Shown here in pieces: positions 16,725 through 24,367 of a stretch of 64,000 bases of DNA. Each line of letters opens with the position of its first letter. Position 1 is the first letter of the stretch. Origin of the DNA: JBEKCP01 sp049509515 (lineage in GTDB: Bacteria > Planctomycetota > Planctomycetia > Pirellulales > Thermoguttaceae); contig JBEKZV010000013.1 of the NCBI GenBank assembly GCA_049509515.1, positions 97,206 through 161,205 on the forward strand, read 5' to 3'. Made by a program: the position numbers and the translations under genes. A model generated the notes under the pieces. That model did no database searches. It saw nothing but the letters and a program-made list of their open reading frames with translations, and had not been told where the DNA came from.

Positions 16725-18269
16725 ATGGCCCAGGCCGCTCCACCGACCGCCGCCTTCCACCCCGATTTCGAGACCTTCTCGAAGCTGGCCGAGAACGGGG
16801 CGCTGGTGCCCGTCTGGCGCCGCCTGCTGAGCGACGCCCTGACGCCGCCCAGCGCGTTTCACCGCATTGACGCGGGGCGCTGCGCGTGCCTGTTCGAGAG
16901 CGTGGTGGGCGGCGAGAAGGTGGGCCGCTACAGCTTTCTGGCCACCGACCCGTTCTTCGAGATCGAGGCCTATGGCAACCGGGTGATTACCAACGCCTAT
17001 TCGGGGGTTTCAGCGGCGGGCTTGCCGACGCTGGTCACCCGCTCGTTCGAGTCCCCCAATCCCCTCGACGAGCTGCGGCGGCGGGTGGAGGCGATCCGGG
17101 CGGTCCACCTGCCGGGGTTGCCGCCGTTCTGCGCCGGGGCCGTCGGCTACGCCGGCTACGACACGGTCCGCTACTTCGAGCGGCTGCCTCACGCCCCGCC
17201 CGACGACCGCCACGTGCCCGACCTGGCCTTCGCCTTCTACGACCAGATGGTGATCTTCGACAACGTGGCGAAGACCATGGACGTAGTGGTCATGGCGCGG
17301 CTGGACAAGCCGGGGGCCACCCCCGAGACGGCCTACGCCGAGGCCCGGCGGCGGGTCAACGCCCTGGTGGAGCAGCTCGGCTCGCAACCCGCCGAGCTCC
17401 GGCCCCTGGACATCGAGCCCGCCGGAGAGGTCCGCCTGCAATGGCAGTCGAACTTCACCCAACCCCAGTTCGAGCAGGCCGTGCGGCGGTGCGTCGAGTA
17501 CATCCGCGCGGGCGACATTTTCCAGGTCGTCCCCAGCCAGCGGCTCGAGGTGCCGCTGCGGGCCCACCCCTTCGAGATCTACCGCACGCTGCGCGTGGTC
17601 AACCCGAGCCCCTTCATGTTCTATCTCCGCACGCCGAGCGTCACGCTGGTGGGCAGCTCGCCGGAGGTGATGGTGCGGGTGGTGGATGGGCGGGTGACCG
17701 TCCGCCCGCTGGCCGGCACCCGGCGGCGCGGCGGCTCCGACGAGGAAGACCGCCGCCTGGCCGAAGAACTCCTGGCCGATCCCAAGGAGCGGGCCGAGCA
17801 CGTCATGCTCGTCGACCTGGGCCGCAACGACGTGGGACGCGTCTGCCGCTACCGCTCGGTCGAAGTGAGCGACGTCATGACCATCGAGCGCTACAGCCAC
17901 GTCATGCACATCACGTCGAACGTCAGCGGGCGGTTGGCGGCGGGCAAGGGGCCTTTCGACGCCCTGGAGGCATGCCTGCCCGCCGGCACCGTCTCCGGCG
18001 CGCCGAAGGTCCGCGCCATGGAGATCATCGACGAGTTGGAGCCCTGCCGCCGCGGCCCCTACGCCGGGGCCGTCGGCTACGTCGATTTCAACGGCAACAT
18101 GGACACCTGCATCGCCCTGCGGACGATCGTCGTCCAGGGCGACAAAGCCTATGTCCAGGCCGGCTGCGGGATCGTCGCCGACAGCCAACCGACCAACGAA
18201 TGGAACGAGACGCTCAACAAGGCCCGCGGACTGCTCAAGGCCATCGAACTGGCCCAGGGGAGGGATTAG
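16725..18269 (+). CDS. trpE: Anthranilate synthase component I
   Basis: Converts chorismate to anthranilate using ammonia from the TrpG subunit, the first step of tryptophan synthesis. The 514-residue length is typical. The N-terminal feedback-site region reads ACLFESVVGGEKVGRYSF, a variant of the LLES tryptophan-binding motif. The catalytic domain shows PLAGTRRRG, LVDLGRNDVGRVCR, LPAGTVSGAPKVRAMEII, GAVGYVDFNGNMDTCIALRT and QAGCGIVADS. No trpG follows, so the glutaminase partner is encoded elsewhere. PabB is the main alternative, but the length and N-terminal region favour TrpE. Confidence 0.95.
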   Translation: MAQAAPPTAAFHPDFETFSKLAENGALVPVWRRLLSDALTPPSAFHRIDAGRCACLFESVVGGEKVGRYSFLATDPFFEIEAYGNRVITNAYSGVSAAGLPTLVTRSFESPNPLDELRRRVEAIRAVHLPGLPPFCAGAVGYAGYDTVRYFERLPHAPPDDRHVPDLAFAFYDQMVIFDNVAKTMDVVVMARLDKPGATPETAYAEARRRVNALVEQLGSQPAELRPLDIEPAGEVRLQWQSNFTQPQFEQAVRRCVEYIRAGDIFQVVPSQRLEVPLRAHPFEIYRTLRVVNPSPFMFYLRTPSVTLVGSSPEVMVRVVDGRVTVRPLAGTRRRGGSDEEDRRLAEELLADPKERAEHVMLVDLGRNDVGRVCRYRSVEVSDVMTIERYSHVMHITSNVSGRLAAGKGPFDALEACLPAGTVSGAPKVRAMEIIDELEPCRRGPYAGAVGYVDFNGNMDTCIALRTIVVQGDKAYVQAGCGIVADSQPTNEWNETLNKARGLLKAIELAQGRD

Positions 18270-18319
18270 AGGGAGGGCGCAAGGGGGAGGGCGGAAGGCG
18301 GCGCTTGCGGCGGCAATAG

Positions 18320-18340
18320 CCGGCGGCTAACAGCCGCCGG
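18320..18340. terminator. Perfect 9-bp hairpin after trpE
   Basis: CCGGCGGCT, a 3-base loop AAC, then AGCCGCCGG form a perfect GC-rich hairpin 50 bases after the trpE stop. No T tract follows, and the next gene starts 15 bases later, so it may be a terminator, a repeat-derived stem or an RNA processing site. Confidence 0.4.
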
Positions 18341-18355
18341 AGGGGGGACAGTGGA

Positions 18356-18706
18356 ATGGACGAAGTACCTGGCGGCAAAACTTGGAAGTTCGCAACTTTC
18401 GCGCGATTCGGATTCTATTTGACGCTTCTCGGCGTCCTCGGCTATTCAGCCGACTCCGGCCTTTACATGCCCTACTTTATGGCCAGGTTTATCATCCGGG
18501 GGGGCATGTTGGGCTGCCTGCTCGCTGGATTCGTGCTGTCGTTGCTCGCGATCATGACCGGCAGGTCCGCCAGGGTTGCTTTCCAAAAGGCCCGGAGCTT
18601 TTACATCCTGGCTGGCCTCGGCTTGATCGTATCGGGATTGGGGCTGGCGATCACATTTTTCCAGCTTCTTCGGAGGGTCCTGTGGCGACTTGGGGTTTCT
18701 GCCTGA
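18356..18706 (+). CDS. Small membrane protein, three helices
   Basis: A 116-residue unknown protein with three hydrophobic segments: FGFYLTLLGVLGYSA, MLGCLLAGFVLSLLAIM and FYILAGLGLIVSGLGLAITF. A basic tail LLRRVLWRLGVSA follows. GGAGGGGGA precedes the ATG at good distance. No catalytic motif is visible. It follows trpE on the same strand after a hairpin. Real by its ribosome-binding site and helix pattern; function unknown. Confidence 0.65.
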   Translation: MDEVPGGKTWKFATFARFGFYLTLLGVLGYSADSGLYMPYFMARFIIRGGMLGCLLAGFVLSLLAIMTGRSARVAFQKARSFYILAGLGLIVSGLGLAITFFQLLRRVLWRLGVSA

Positions 18707-18856
18707 CCGGCCTCTGTGCAACAATGCCCGCTCGCTGCGTAGAGAGGCTAGGTGTTGTGCAGGCGCCGTTGGCATCGGACACTGCCCCCCGCTCCGGCGG
18801 CCGTTGGCCGCCGGCTGTGGGTCTCCGCCAGCGCCACCCCCCGCCTTGCGCCTTCT

Positions 18857-18919
18857 CCCCAATCCCCAATCCCCAATCCCCAATCCCCAATCCCCAATCC
18901 CTAATCCCTAATCCCTAAT
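18857..18919. repeat. Nine-unit heptamer tandem repeat before the enolase-family gene
   Basis: Six perfect CCCCAAT units followed by three perfect CCCTAAT units, ending 14 bases before the start codon at 18934. The same two words in the same order (CCCCAAT then CCCTAAT) occur at 3647-3688, and inverted at 2867-2894. Confidence 0.95.
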
Positions 18920-18933
18920 CCCTGCTCCCTCCC

Positions 18934-20055
18934 ATGCACATCGAACGGATCGACCTGTTCCACGTCGGCCTTCCCTTGAAACAGCCGGCCCAGATCGCCT
19001 TCCGGCGGCAGGAGGTCCTGCAGACGGTCGTGGTGCGGATGGCCGGCGGCGGGGCGGTCGGCTGGGGCGAGGCCGGGCCGGGCAATGCCCCGTTGGCCAG
19101 CGGCGAATGGGCCGGCGGCGTGCTCGCCGTCTTGCGGGATTGGCTCGCACCCGCGGTGGCCGGGGCAACCATCGACTCGCCCGAGGACCTCCAGCAGCGG
19201 CTGGCCCAGTTTCGCGGCAACCTCTGCGCCAAGGCCGCCCTGGACACCGCCTGGTGGGATCTACAGGCCCGGCTCGAAGGCCGGCCGCTTCACGACCTTC
19301 TCGACGGCCACCGCGCGGCCGTCGAGGTCGGCCCGACCTTCGACCGCATGCCGTCGGGCGACGAGTTCCTCGCGGGGATCGGGCACGCCCTGCAGGCCGG
19401 CTTCGCCCGGGTCAAACTCATCTTCCGCCCCGGCTGGGACGTGGAAATGCTCCGCGCCGTCCGCCGGGAGTTTCCCGCCCAGACGTTCCACATCGACTGC
19501 CAAGCCGCCCTGGGGCTGGAACACATGGAAATGCTCTGCCGGCTGGACGACTTCTGCCTGGCGATGATCGAACAACCGCTCCCGGCCGACGACCTCGTGG
19601 GCCACGCCATGGTCCAGGAGACCGTGCGAACGCCGATCGGCCTGGACGAAGGCGTCACCACGCCGGCCCAGGCCGAAATGGCCCTCGACCTGAAGAGCGG
19701 CCAATGGGTCTCGCTGACACCGGGCAAGGTCGGCGGGCTGACGCCCGCCCGGGCGATCCACGACGCCTGCCAGGCCGGCGGAGTCTCCTGCTGGGTGGGC
19801 GCCATGCCGCAAAGCGCGGTGGGCGCCCGCTTCGAGCTGGCCCTGGCGGCCAAGGCCAACTGCCGCTATCCGGCCGACTTCTTCCCCTCTGACGAAGTCC
19901 TGGCCCGCGACCTGGCCGAGCCCCTGCGGCCAGCCCGCGACCCGGCCGACGGCGTGCTCCGCGTCCCTCTCTGGACCACGCCGGGCATCGGCGTCGAGCC
20001 GGACCCCGCCTGCCTGGAGCAGTCCACGCTCCAGCAGGCCAGCCTCCGCGGCTGA
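18934..20055 (+). CDS. Enolase-superfamily protein (MenC/NSAR-like) lacking both catalytic lysines
   Basis: A 373-residue protein of the mandelate racemase/muconate lactonizing fold, aligning along its length with o-succinylbenzoate synthase/N-succinylamino acid racemase. Metal ligands are kept: Asp188 in FHIDCQ, Glu213 in MIEQPL and Asp238 in GLDEG. The KxK motif, normally carrying one acid/base lysine, reads K161-L-I163, and the opposite lysine of the NIKPG motif is Thr262 in SLTPGKVGG. The C-terminal GGMIETG-type loop is GAMPQSA. Family chemistry (proton abstraction by Lys) should therefore be lost or replaced, so I do not name it menC. Clear membership; catalytic role doubtful. No menaquinone genes are nearby. 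Confidence 0.85.
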   Translation: MHIERIDLFHVGLPLKQPAQIAFRRQEVLQTVVVRMAGGGAVGWGEAGPGNAPLASGEWAGGVLAVLRDWLAPAVAGATIDSPEDLQQRLAQFRGNLCAKAALDTAWWDLQARLEGRPLHDLLDGHRAAVEVGPTFDRMPSGDEFLAGIGHALQAGFARVKLIFRPGWDVEMLRAVRREFPAQTFHIDCQAALGLEHMEMLCRLDDFCLAMIEQPLPADDLVGHAMVQETVRTPIGLDEGVTTPAQAEMALDLKSGQWVSLTPGKVGGLTPARAIHDACQAGGVSCWVGAMPQSAVGARFELALAAKANCRYPADFFPSDEVLARDLAEPLRPARDPADGVLRVPLWTTPGIGVEPDPACLEQSTLQQASLRG

Positions 20056-20067
20056 TCGCCGGGTGGG

Positions 20068-20171
20068 GTGCGGCAAGATTCTCTGGCAATGTAGCCCGCA
20101 CACGCCGTGTGCGGAATCCGGCACACGGCGTGTGCCGGCTGCATTACGGCCGCCGGAGATTCTTGCCGCAC
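20068..20171. repeat. 104-bp near-perfect palindrome (MITE-like)
   Basis: The outer arms GTGCGGCAAGATTCTCTGGC and its inverse at the right end differ at two positions. Inside lie two further matched hairpins, GCACACGCCGTGTGC and GGCACACGGCGTGTGCC. The whole unit folds back on itself. No gene lies inside. It occupies the spacer between the enolase-family gene and the Phd promoter. Confidence 0.85.
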
Positions 20172-20188
20172 GCCGACGGTGAGGTGCC

Positions 20189-20240
20189 TTGACGCGGCCG
20201 CGACAAGAGCCGATAATGTACATGACGTACGCAACGTACA
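20189..20240 (+). promoter_or_regulatory. Promoter and triple GTAC operator of the phd gene
   Basis: TTGACG at 20189-20194, a 17-base spacer and GATAAT at 20212-20217 make a strong sigma-70 type promoter. Over and just after the -10 box are three hexamers with a GTAC core spaced 9 bases centre to centre: TGTACA (20217-20222), CGTACG (20226-20231) and CGTACA (20235-20240). YefM/Phd antitoxins of the E. coli yefM type bind palindromes with a TGTACA core, so autoregulation by the downstream antitoxin is expected. Confidence 0.75.
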
Positions 20241-20258
20241 TCTATCGGGAGACTCGCA

Positions 20259-20501
20259 ATGGAAATGAACATCGCGGACGCGCGGGACAACCTCGCGGAG
20301 GTCATCAACCGGGTTGCCTACGCTGGCGAGCGCGTCATCCTGCGGCGGCGCAGCAAGAGCGTGGTGGCCATCGTGTCGATGCAGGACCTCGAATTGCTCC
20401 AAACGGCAGAAGATCGGGCCGATGTGAAAGCGGCGCTCCGGGCCCGCAAGGAAAAGGGGGGCATCAGCCTCGCTCAGTACCGCAAGAAACATGGTCTCTA
20501 A
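20259..20501 (+). CDS. Phd/YefM-family antitoxin
   Basis: An 80-residue antitoxin and autorepressor. MNIADARDNLAEVINRVAYA and ERVILRRRSKSVVAIVSMQDLELLQ are the usual Phd/YefM DNA-binding domain with the conserved [RK]xxxxVA[IV]VSxxD block. A charged C-terminal helix that normally binds the toxin follows. Preceded by a strong promoter and operator-like repeats. Its toxin gene, 6 bases downstream, is truncated, so this looks like an orphan antitoxin whose regulation is preserved. Confidence 0.9.
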   Translation: MEMNIADARDNLAEVINRVAYAGERVILRRRSKSVVAIVSMQDLELLQTAEDRADVKAALRARKEKGGISLAQYRKKHGL

Positions 20502-20507
20502 ACTCCG

Positions 20508-20633
20508 ATGCGATACGAGATCATCATCAAGCCGGCGGCGGAAAAGGGATTGGACCGCATCCCCCGACCGGCGCGTCGGCGCATCGCCGACGCCTTGGAG
20601 GGACTGCGGGCAGATGTTTTTCGGATCATGTAA
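20508..20633 (+). pseudogene. Truncated RelE-type toxin
   Basis: The frame begins MRYEIIIKPAAEKGLDRIPR and continues ARRRIADALEGLRAD, a clean RelE N-terminal half (beta strand, then helical hairpin). After 41 codons it diverges into VFRIM and stops. RelE toxins are normally 80 to 95 residues, and the strands carrying the catalytic residues are missing. It lies 6 bases after the antitoxin stop. The break coincides with the start of a lower-GC lipoprotein gene region, suggesting a deletion or insertion removed the 3' half. Confidence 0.8.
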
Positions 20634-20646
20634 GTGGAAAGCGACA

Positions 20647-21048
20647 ATGGTGCTACGCCGTCTTCTGTCTGTTGCCTTGTTGCCACTATTGGCGAGTTGT
20701 GCATCCTGGGAGAATGACCCCCTGGTGATATCGCTCAACGGTAAAACCGAGGTCATGCTCCATGTGGCTAGTCGAGCGAGTTATACCGCTCGCCATTGGA
20801 GTTCCGTTGGGTTTTCGGCTGAGTGCTCCGTGAACGACGAGAACGTGATACGTCTGGTGAATACGAGGCTAGTCTACCTTCATCCTGAGAACATGAAGGC
20901 TGGTAGGCTGCCGTCGGGCGGGGACGAAGCTCGCAAGATATTTCACTTTGAAGCAGTTTCTAAGGGCGAGGCGGTAATCACTTTCCGCAAGCTATTTCGA
21001 GGCGAATTGCAGGAAACCACGGAAGTCAAGATCACCGTAAGAGAGTAA
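20647..21048 (+). CDS. Small lipoprotein, possibly chagasin-like
   Basis: A 133-residue exported protein. The signal MVLRRLLSVALLPLLASC ends in a lipobox (LASC), so it should be lipid-anchored. The mature part is predicted to be beta-rich, with KTEVMLHVASRASYTARHW, KIFHFEAVSKGEAVITF and a C-terminal VKITVRE. The order of a Gly-rich loop, FHFEAVSKGEAVITF and an RK-type loop loosely resembles chagasin (I42) cysteine-protease inhibitors, but the diagnostic NPTTGY and RPW motifs are not there, so this is only a suggestion. Codon use looks less GC-rich than its neighbours, which may mark transferred DNA. It begins 13 bases after the truncated toxin. Confidence 0.65.
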   Translation: MVLRRLLSVALLPLLASCASWENDPLVISLNGKTEVMLHVASRASYTARHWSSVGFSAECSVNDENVIRLVNTRLVYLHPENMKAGRLPSGGDEARKIFHFEAVSKGEAVITFRKLFRGELQETTEVKITVRE

Positions 21049-21797
21049 GGGGATCGCGCCACAATTAACGGCGAAGGTGCATCACACCCTACTATGGTCA
21101 CTCGATATATGTCGTGCTGTGCCGGGCACATGCTTTCTAAGGTCATTCAAAGGGTGTCGGGGTCAGGCTTTAACCGCTAACCGGAGGGTGTCAGAGTCAG
21201 GCTTTAACCGCTAACTGGGAATTAAAGGGGTCGCGGACGGTCGGGGCCGGACTTTCAACTTTGACGCAGAGAAGGCGGGACAAGGTCTTCGATTGGCCGG
21301 TCGCCAACGAGCCATCGGGCTCGTGAACCGTGGGCGGGGCAGGGCGCAGCCCGTCAGTCGCGCAACTCTGCCGAGGATTCCCGCGTCGCGGGACTTGAAA
21401 TCTGATTCCATGCGATCTGCTAATATCCCATGGCCGGAGCCCCTCTCCCCGGAGCGTGCCCGCCGACAGCGCTCTTTCACAATTCGGCACAAGAGACTCC
21501 CCAAAGGAACGGCACTTTGGGAAATCTCGGGGTCTGTTGACCAGAACGCGGCGGACCAAACACCCCAGTAGATGGGCTCGTTCTGGAAAATCGCGAAAAC
21601 TAAGACCAAAAAACGATCGCGCCCCATGCGGCCACAGTAGACGTCCAGTGAAAAACACGCCCGGTGCCAGTTTCAAGGCGTTCCCAAAAACTAAGACCAA
21701 AAGCGCTCGGGTGCCAGAGCGACGGTAGTAGGAAGGATCGGGAAAAGCCGCCAGAAACCGGTGATTTACCTGCGGCCGAGGCACCGGCGCTTGAGTG
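21049..21797. other. Gene-free stretch with degraded repeats
   Basis: About 750 bases with no convincing gene. It contains a direct repeat of about 29 bases at 21152-21180 and 21186-21214 (GTCAGGCTTTAACCGCTAAC core). The word AAAACTAAGACCAAAA also occurs twice, near 21596 and 21685. Open frames on both strands have no Shine-Dalgarno sequence, atypical composition and no recognisable motif. It looks like a decayed insertion region. Confidence 0.6.
21152..21214. repeat. Direct repeat, two copies of about 29 bases
   Basis: GGGTGTCGGGGTCAGGCTTT... at 21152 and GGGTGTCAGAGTCAGGCTTT... at 21186 differ at two positions and both continue into AACCGCTAA. The copies are separated by 5 bases. No gene is associated. 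Confidence 0.8.
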
Positions 21798-22224
21798 AAT
21801 CCGATCCGGGGCGGCGTCAGCGCTGGACCGGAAGCCCGGCGACTGGTTTGTCATCTCGCCCGCCAGCCGCCTCCGCCAGGACGTCTATGCCGCAGCGCTG
21901 GCCGTGACTCCCGGCACGGGGTCCGGCGCCCAGTTCTCTTATGCGGGCAGCACGTATCTTTCCGGCGACTATACGACCAGCCGCTACAACCACCTCATGC
22001 CGCCCAACACCCTCAGCGTCGTGGTCCCCATCGCCGGCAGCGACCTGGCCGCGTCGATCAACGGCGGCGCCCAGGCCACGACGGCGTCCAGCGGACATCC
22101 GGGCGGCGTCAACCTGGTTCTGGCCGACGGCTCGCTGCGGTTCGTCCGCAATGGCATCGAGATCCACGCCTGGTGGGCGCTGGGCAGCATTGCCGGGGGC
22201 GAAACGCTGCAGGAAGCGTTCTGA
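21798..22224 (+). pseudogene. C-terminal remnant of a DUF1559 pilin-like protein
   Basis: The frame opens just after a TGA and has no start codon at its edge. Its product ends with SSGHPGGVNLVLADGSLRFV followed by IEIHAWWALGSIAGGE, the C-terminal H-x-G-G-V...DGS signature of the very abundant planctomycete DUF1559 proteins. The N-terminal type IV pilin-like methylation motif and helix are missing, as is at least half of the normal length of 300 or more residues. The upstream 750 bases are degraded, so the gene was probably cut by rearrangement. Confidence 0.8.
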
Positions 22225-22373
22225 GGAGCAGTGCCAATATCGCACCTCTCCGGCTGTGTTCCGCCGATGATAAGCGGGGCACAATGTCGCGCCGTGTGCG
22301 GCACGTGCGCGGAACCATTGGCACGCTTCTTCTTGTCAAGCACCGACCTCCGGGTGGGTCCGCCAGCGAAATC

Positions 22374-22401
22374 TTGACTGGCATTCACGGTGTCCTATGG
22401 T
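22374..22401 (+). promoter_or_regulatory. Candidate promoter of the RTX-repeat gene
   Basis: TTGACT at 22374-22379, a 16-base spacer and TATGGT at 22396-22401 fit a sigma-70 type promoter. The predicted transcript starts about 55 bases before the ATG at 22462, where GGAAAG could serve as the ribosome-binding site. Confidence 0.5.
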
Positions 22402-22461
22402 TGTTGCGTGCCCGTCGATCGAAAGGCACGGTCACCGGCCTTCACACGGAAAGCTAGTCCG

Positions 22462-24261
22462 ATGAAACGAACCACTTTGGCGGCCGCCCGCAGGCGGGCA
22501 ACTTCACGAATCGCATCGAGAAACCGCAGGCGGCCGCTCGGCTGCGAACTCCTGGAGCGCCGCGAGCTGCTGGCGGTCGGGTTGGCCGGCGTTCAACCGG
22601 TGGGTCTCTGGCAAATGGCGCTGGACATCAACCGTACGACCAACCAAGGCGAGATTCTCAGCCAAACGGCGGCCAACTTCACCCTGACCGGGTCGAGCGG
22701 GCAGGCCGGCCAGGGCGTCTCGGTCGATTGGGGCGACCGTTCCGCGGCATATCATGGGACCTTCGACTCCCATGCCACGGCCTCCGCCACACATACCTTT
22801 TCCTCGGGCGTCTTTACCGTCACGGTCACGTGCGGAACGGACGTCACCCGCTATCGGCTTCAGTCGAGTGCGATCGCACTCGGCCAGGTTGCCGGCACGC
22901 CGAGCCAGACCGATTCGCTCTTCATCGTCGACACTGGCGGGGCCAAGCAGGTGCGCGCCAACACGGTCGGCGGAACGCTGCAAGTCTTCCTCACGAATCC
23001 TTACTGCCTACGGTCTGTTTCCAGCGTAACGGTGGTCGCCATCTACGGAAGCCTGACCGGCGGCTCCGGCAGCGTGACGCTCGGCGCCAACGTCGCGCAG
23101 CCGGCGTTCTTCTGGCTGGGCGACGGCAGCGACACGTTCCAGGGCGGCGGCGGCCCCGACACCGTCCACGGCGGCAACGGCAACGACGTGATCTACGGCG
23201 GCAGGGGAAACAACACCATCATTGGCGGAGCGGGAAACGACTGGCTGTACGCCGGCAACGGCAACGACGTGATCTACGGCGGCAGCGGCAACGACCACGT
23301 CTTCGCCGGCAAGGGCAACGACATGCTCTTCGGCGGGAGCGGCAATGACATGATCTACGGCGGCAGCGGCGATGACCTGCTCGAAGGCGGCGCGGGAAAC
23401 GACCTGCTGGTGGCCGGCAGCGGCCCCACGTGTCTGTATGGCGGCTCCGGCAACGACACCCTCAAGGCCGGCGGCGGAACCGATTGGCTGTTCGGCGGCT
23501 CCGGAAACGACCGCATCTACTGCGGCACGGGAAGCGACGCCGCCATCGGCGGCTCCGGCACGGATCAAATCTACGGCGGCTCCGGCAGCGACATCATCGC
23601 CGGAGGCTACGATTTCCAATTGCACTACCTCAATGAAGCCGGCCTGAATCCAATCCTCAACGCCTGGGCCGTGCAAGGGCAAGCTCCCCGGCAACTCGCC
23701 TATGATCCGGCGACCCCCGGCTCCAGCCCGAACCTGGCCATCTGGGACAGCGGCGCCGCCGACCTGCTGGTGCGCGGCAGCGGCCGAACCCTGTTCTATG
23801 CGGGCGAAAACGACAAGATCGTCGGCCAGGTCCGGAGCGGCGTCGACCTGGTGATCGCGACCACCCCGCCGACGGCCAGCGCGATCATCAACTACACGAC
23901 GACTTCCGGCATCGTCAATCCCAGCGGAACCCTGGGGCAGACAACAACTTTGCTCGGCCGCTTCGGCAGCGACATGAACACCATCATCAACCAGAAGCTG
24001 CAATTGCGCAAGACCATCGACTTCAGCGACAATCCCGGCGGCTTCCAGGTGCTCAACGTCCCCGACAGCCTATACATGACGCCCGATCAATTCTGGACGG
24101 ATTTCAACCAGCCGTTCCTGCAACAGTCGATCGCGCGCAACGACGTCATTCTGGGCACGACCACCCCGTCGTCCGGGGGCGGCTATGGAACCGAGGTCGC
24201 CTTCCTGCAGAGCAACGGGTACGTGTACGACTCTGCAAGCCACCGGTTCGTCGGCCCTTGA
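22462..24261 (+). CDS. Exported RTX/hemolysin-type calcium-binding repeat protein
   Basis: A 599-residue surface or secreted protein. The N-terminus is highly basic (MKRTTLAAARRRATSRIASR) and ends in ELLERRELLAVG, the planctomycete extracellular-protein signal. A PKD-like segment (VSVDWGDRSAAYHGTF, FSSGVFTVTVTCG) follows. From about residue 225 to 385 there are roughly 16 nonapeptide repeats GGxGxDxx[IL], for example GGSGNDMIYGGSGDDLLEGG, which form calcium-binding beta rolls. The C-terminal 220 residues have no obvious repeat and are rich in Thr and Asn. Related proteins include adhesins and enzymes; no catalytic motif is visible. Confidence 0.85.
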   Translation: MKRTTLAAARRRATSRIASRNRRRPLGCELLERRELLAVGLAGVQPVGLWQMALDINRTTNQGEILSQTAANFTLTGSSGQAGQGVSVDWGDRSAAYHGTFDSHATASATHTFSSGVFTVTVTCGTDVTRYRLQSSAIALGQVAGTPSQTDSLFIVDTGGAKQVRANTVGGTLQVFLTNPYCLRSVSSVTVVAIYGSLTGGSGSVTLGANVAQPAFFWLGDGSDTFQGGGGPDTVHGGNGNDVIYGGRGNNTIIGGAGNDWLYAGNGNDVIYGGSGNDHVFAGKGNDMLFGGSGNDMIYGGSGDDLLEGGAGNDLLVAGSGPTCLYGGSGNDTLKAGGGTDWLFGGSGNDRIYCGTGSDAAIGGSGTDQIYGGSGSDIIAGGYDFQLHYLNEAGLNPILNAWAVQGQAPRQLAYDPATPGSSPNLAIWDSGAADLLVRGSGRTLFYAGENDKIVGQVRSGVDLVIATTPPTASAIINYTTTSGIVNPSGTLGQTTTLLGRFGSDMNTIINQKLQLRKTIDFSDNPGGFQVLNVPDSLYMTPDQFWTDFNQPFLQQSIARNDVILGTTTPSSGGGYGTEVAFLQSNGYVYDSASHRFVGP

Positions 24262-24367
24262 GCCACAACCGTGGCCCGACGCGCATGCGATGCGCGGACG
24301 GCTGGCACTGCGGAAGCGTGCTACCGGTTCTGCGTGTGCCTTCGTCGTTTCCCTGCCACCCGTCTCG

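Noticed and set aside
18857..18919. Telomere or linear-replicon end
   Set aside because: The TTAGGG-like words occur internally between genes in short tracts and in both orientations, with normal genes on each side.
18934..20055. menC (o-succinylbenzoate synthase)
   Set aside because: Both acid/base lysines are missing and no menaquinone gene is nearby, so the name would claim an unsupported reaction.
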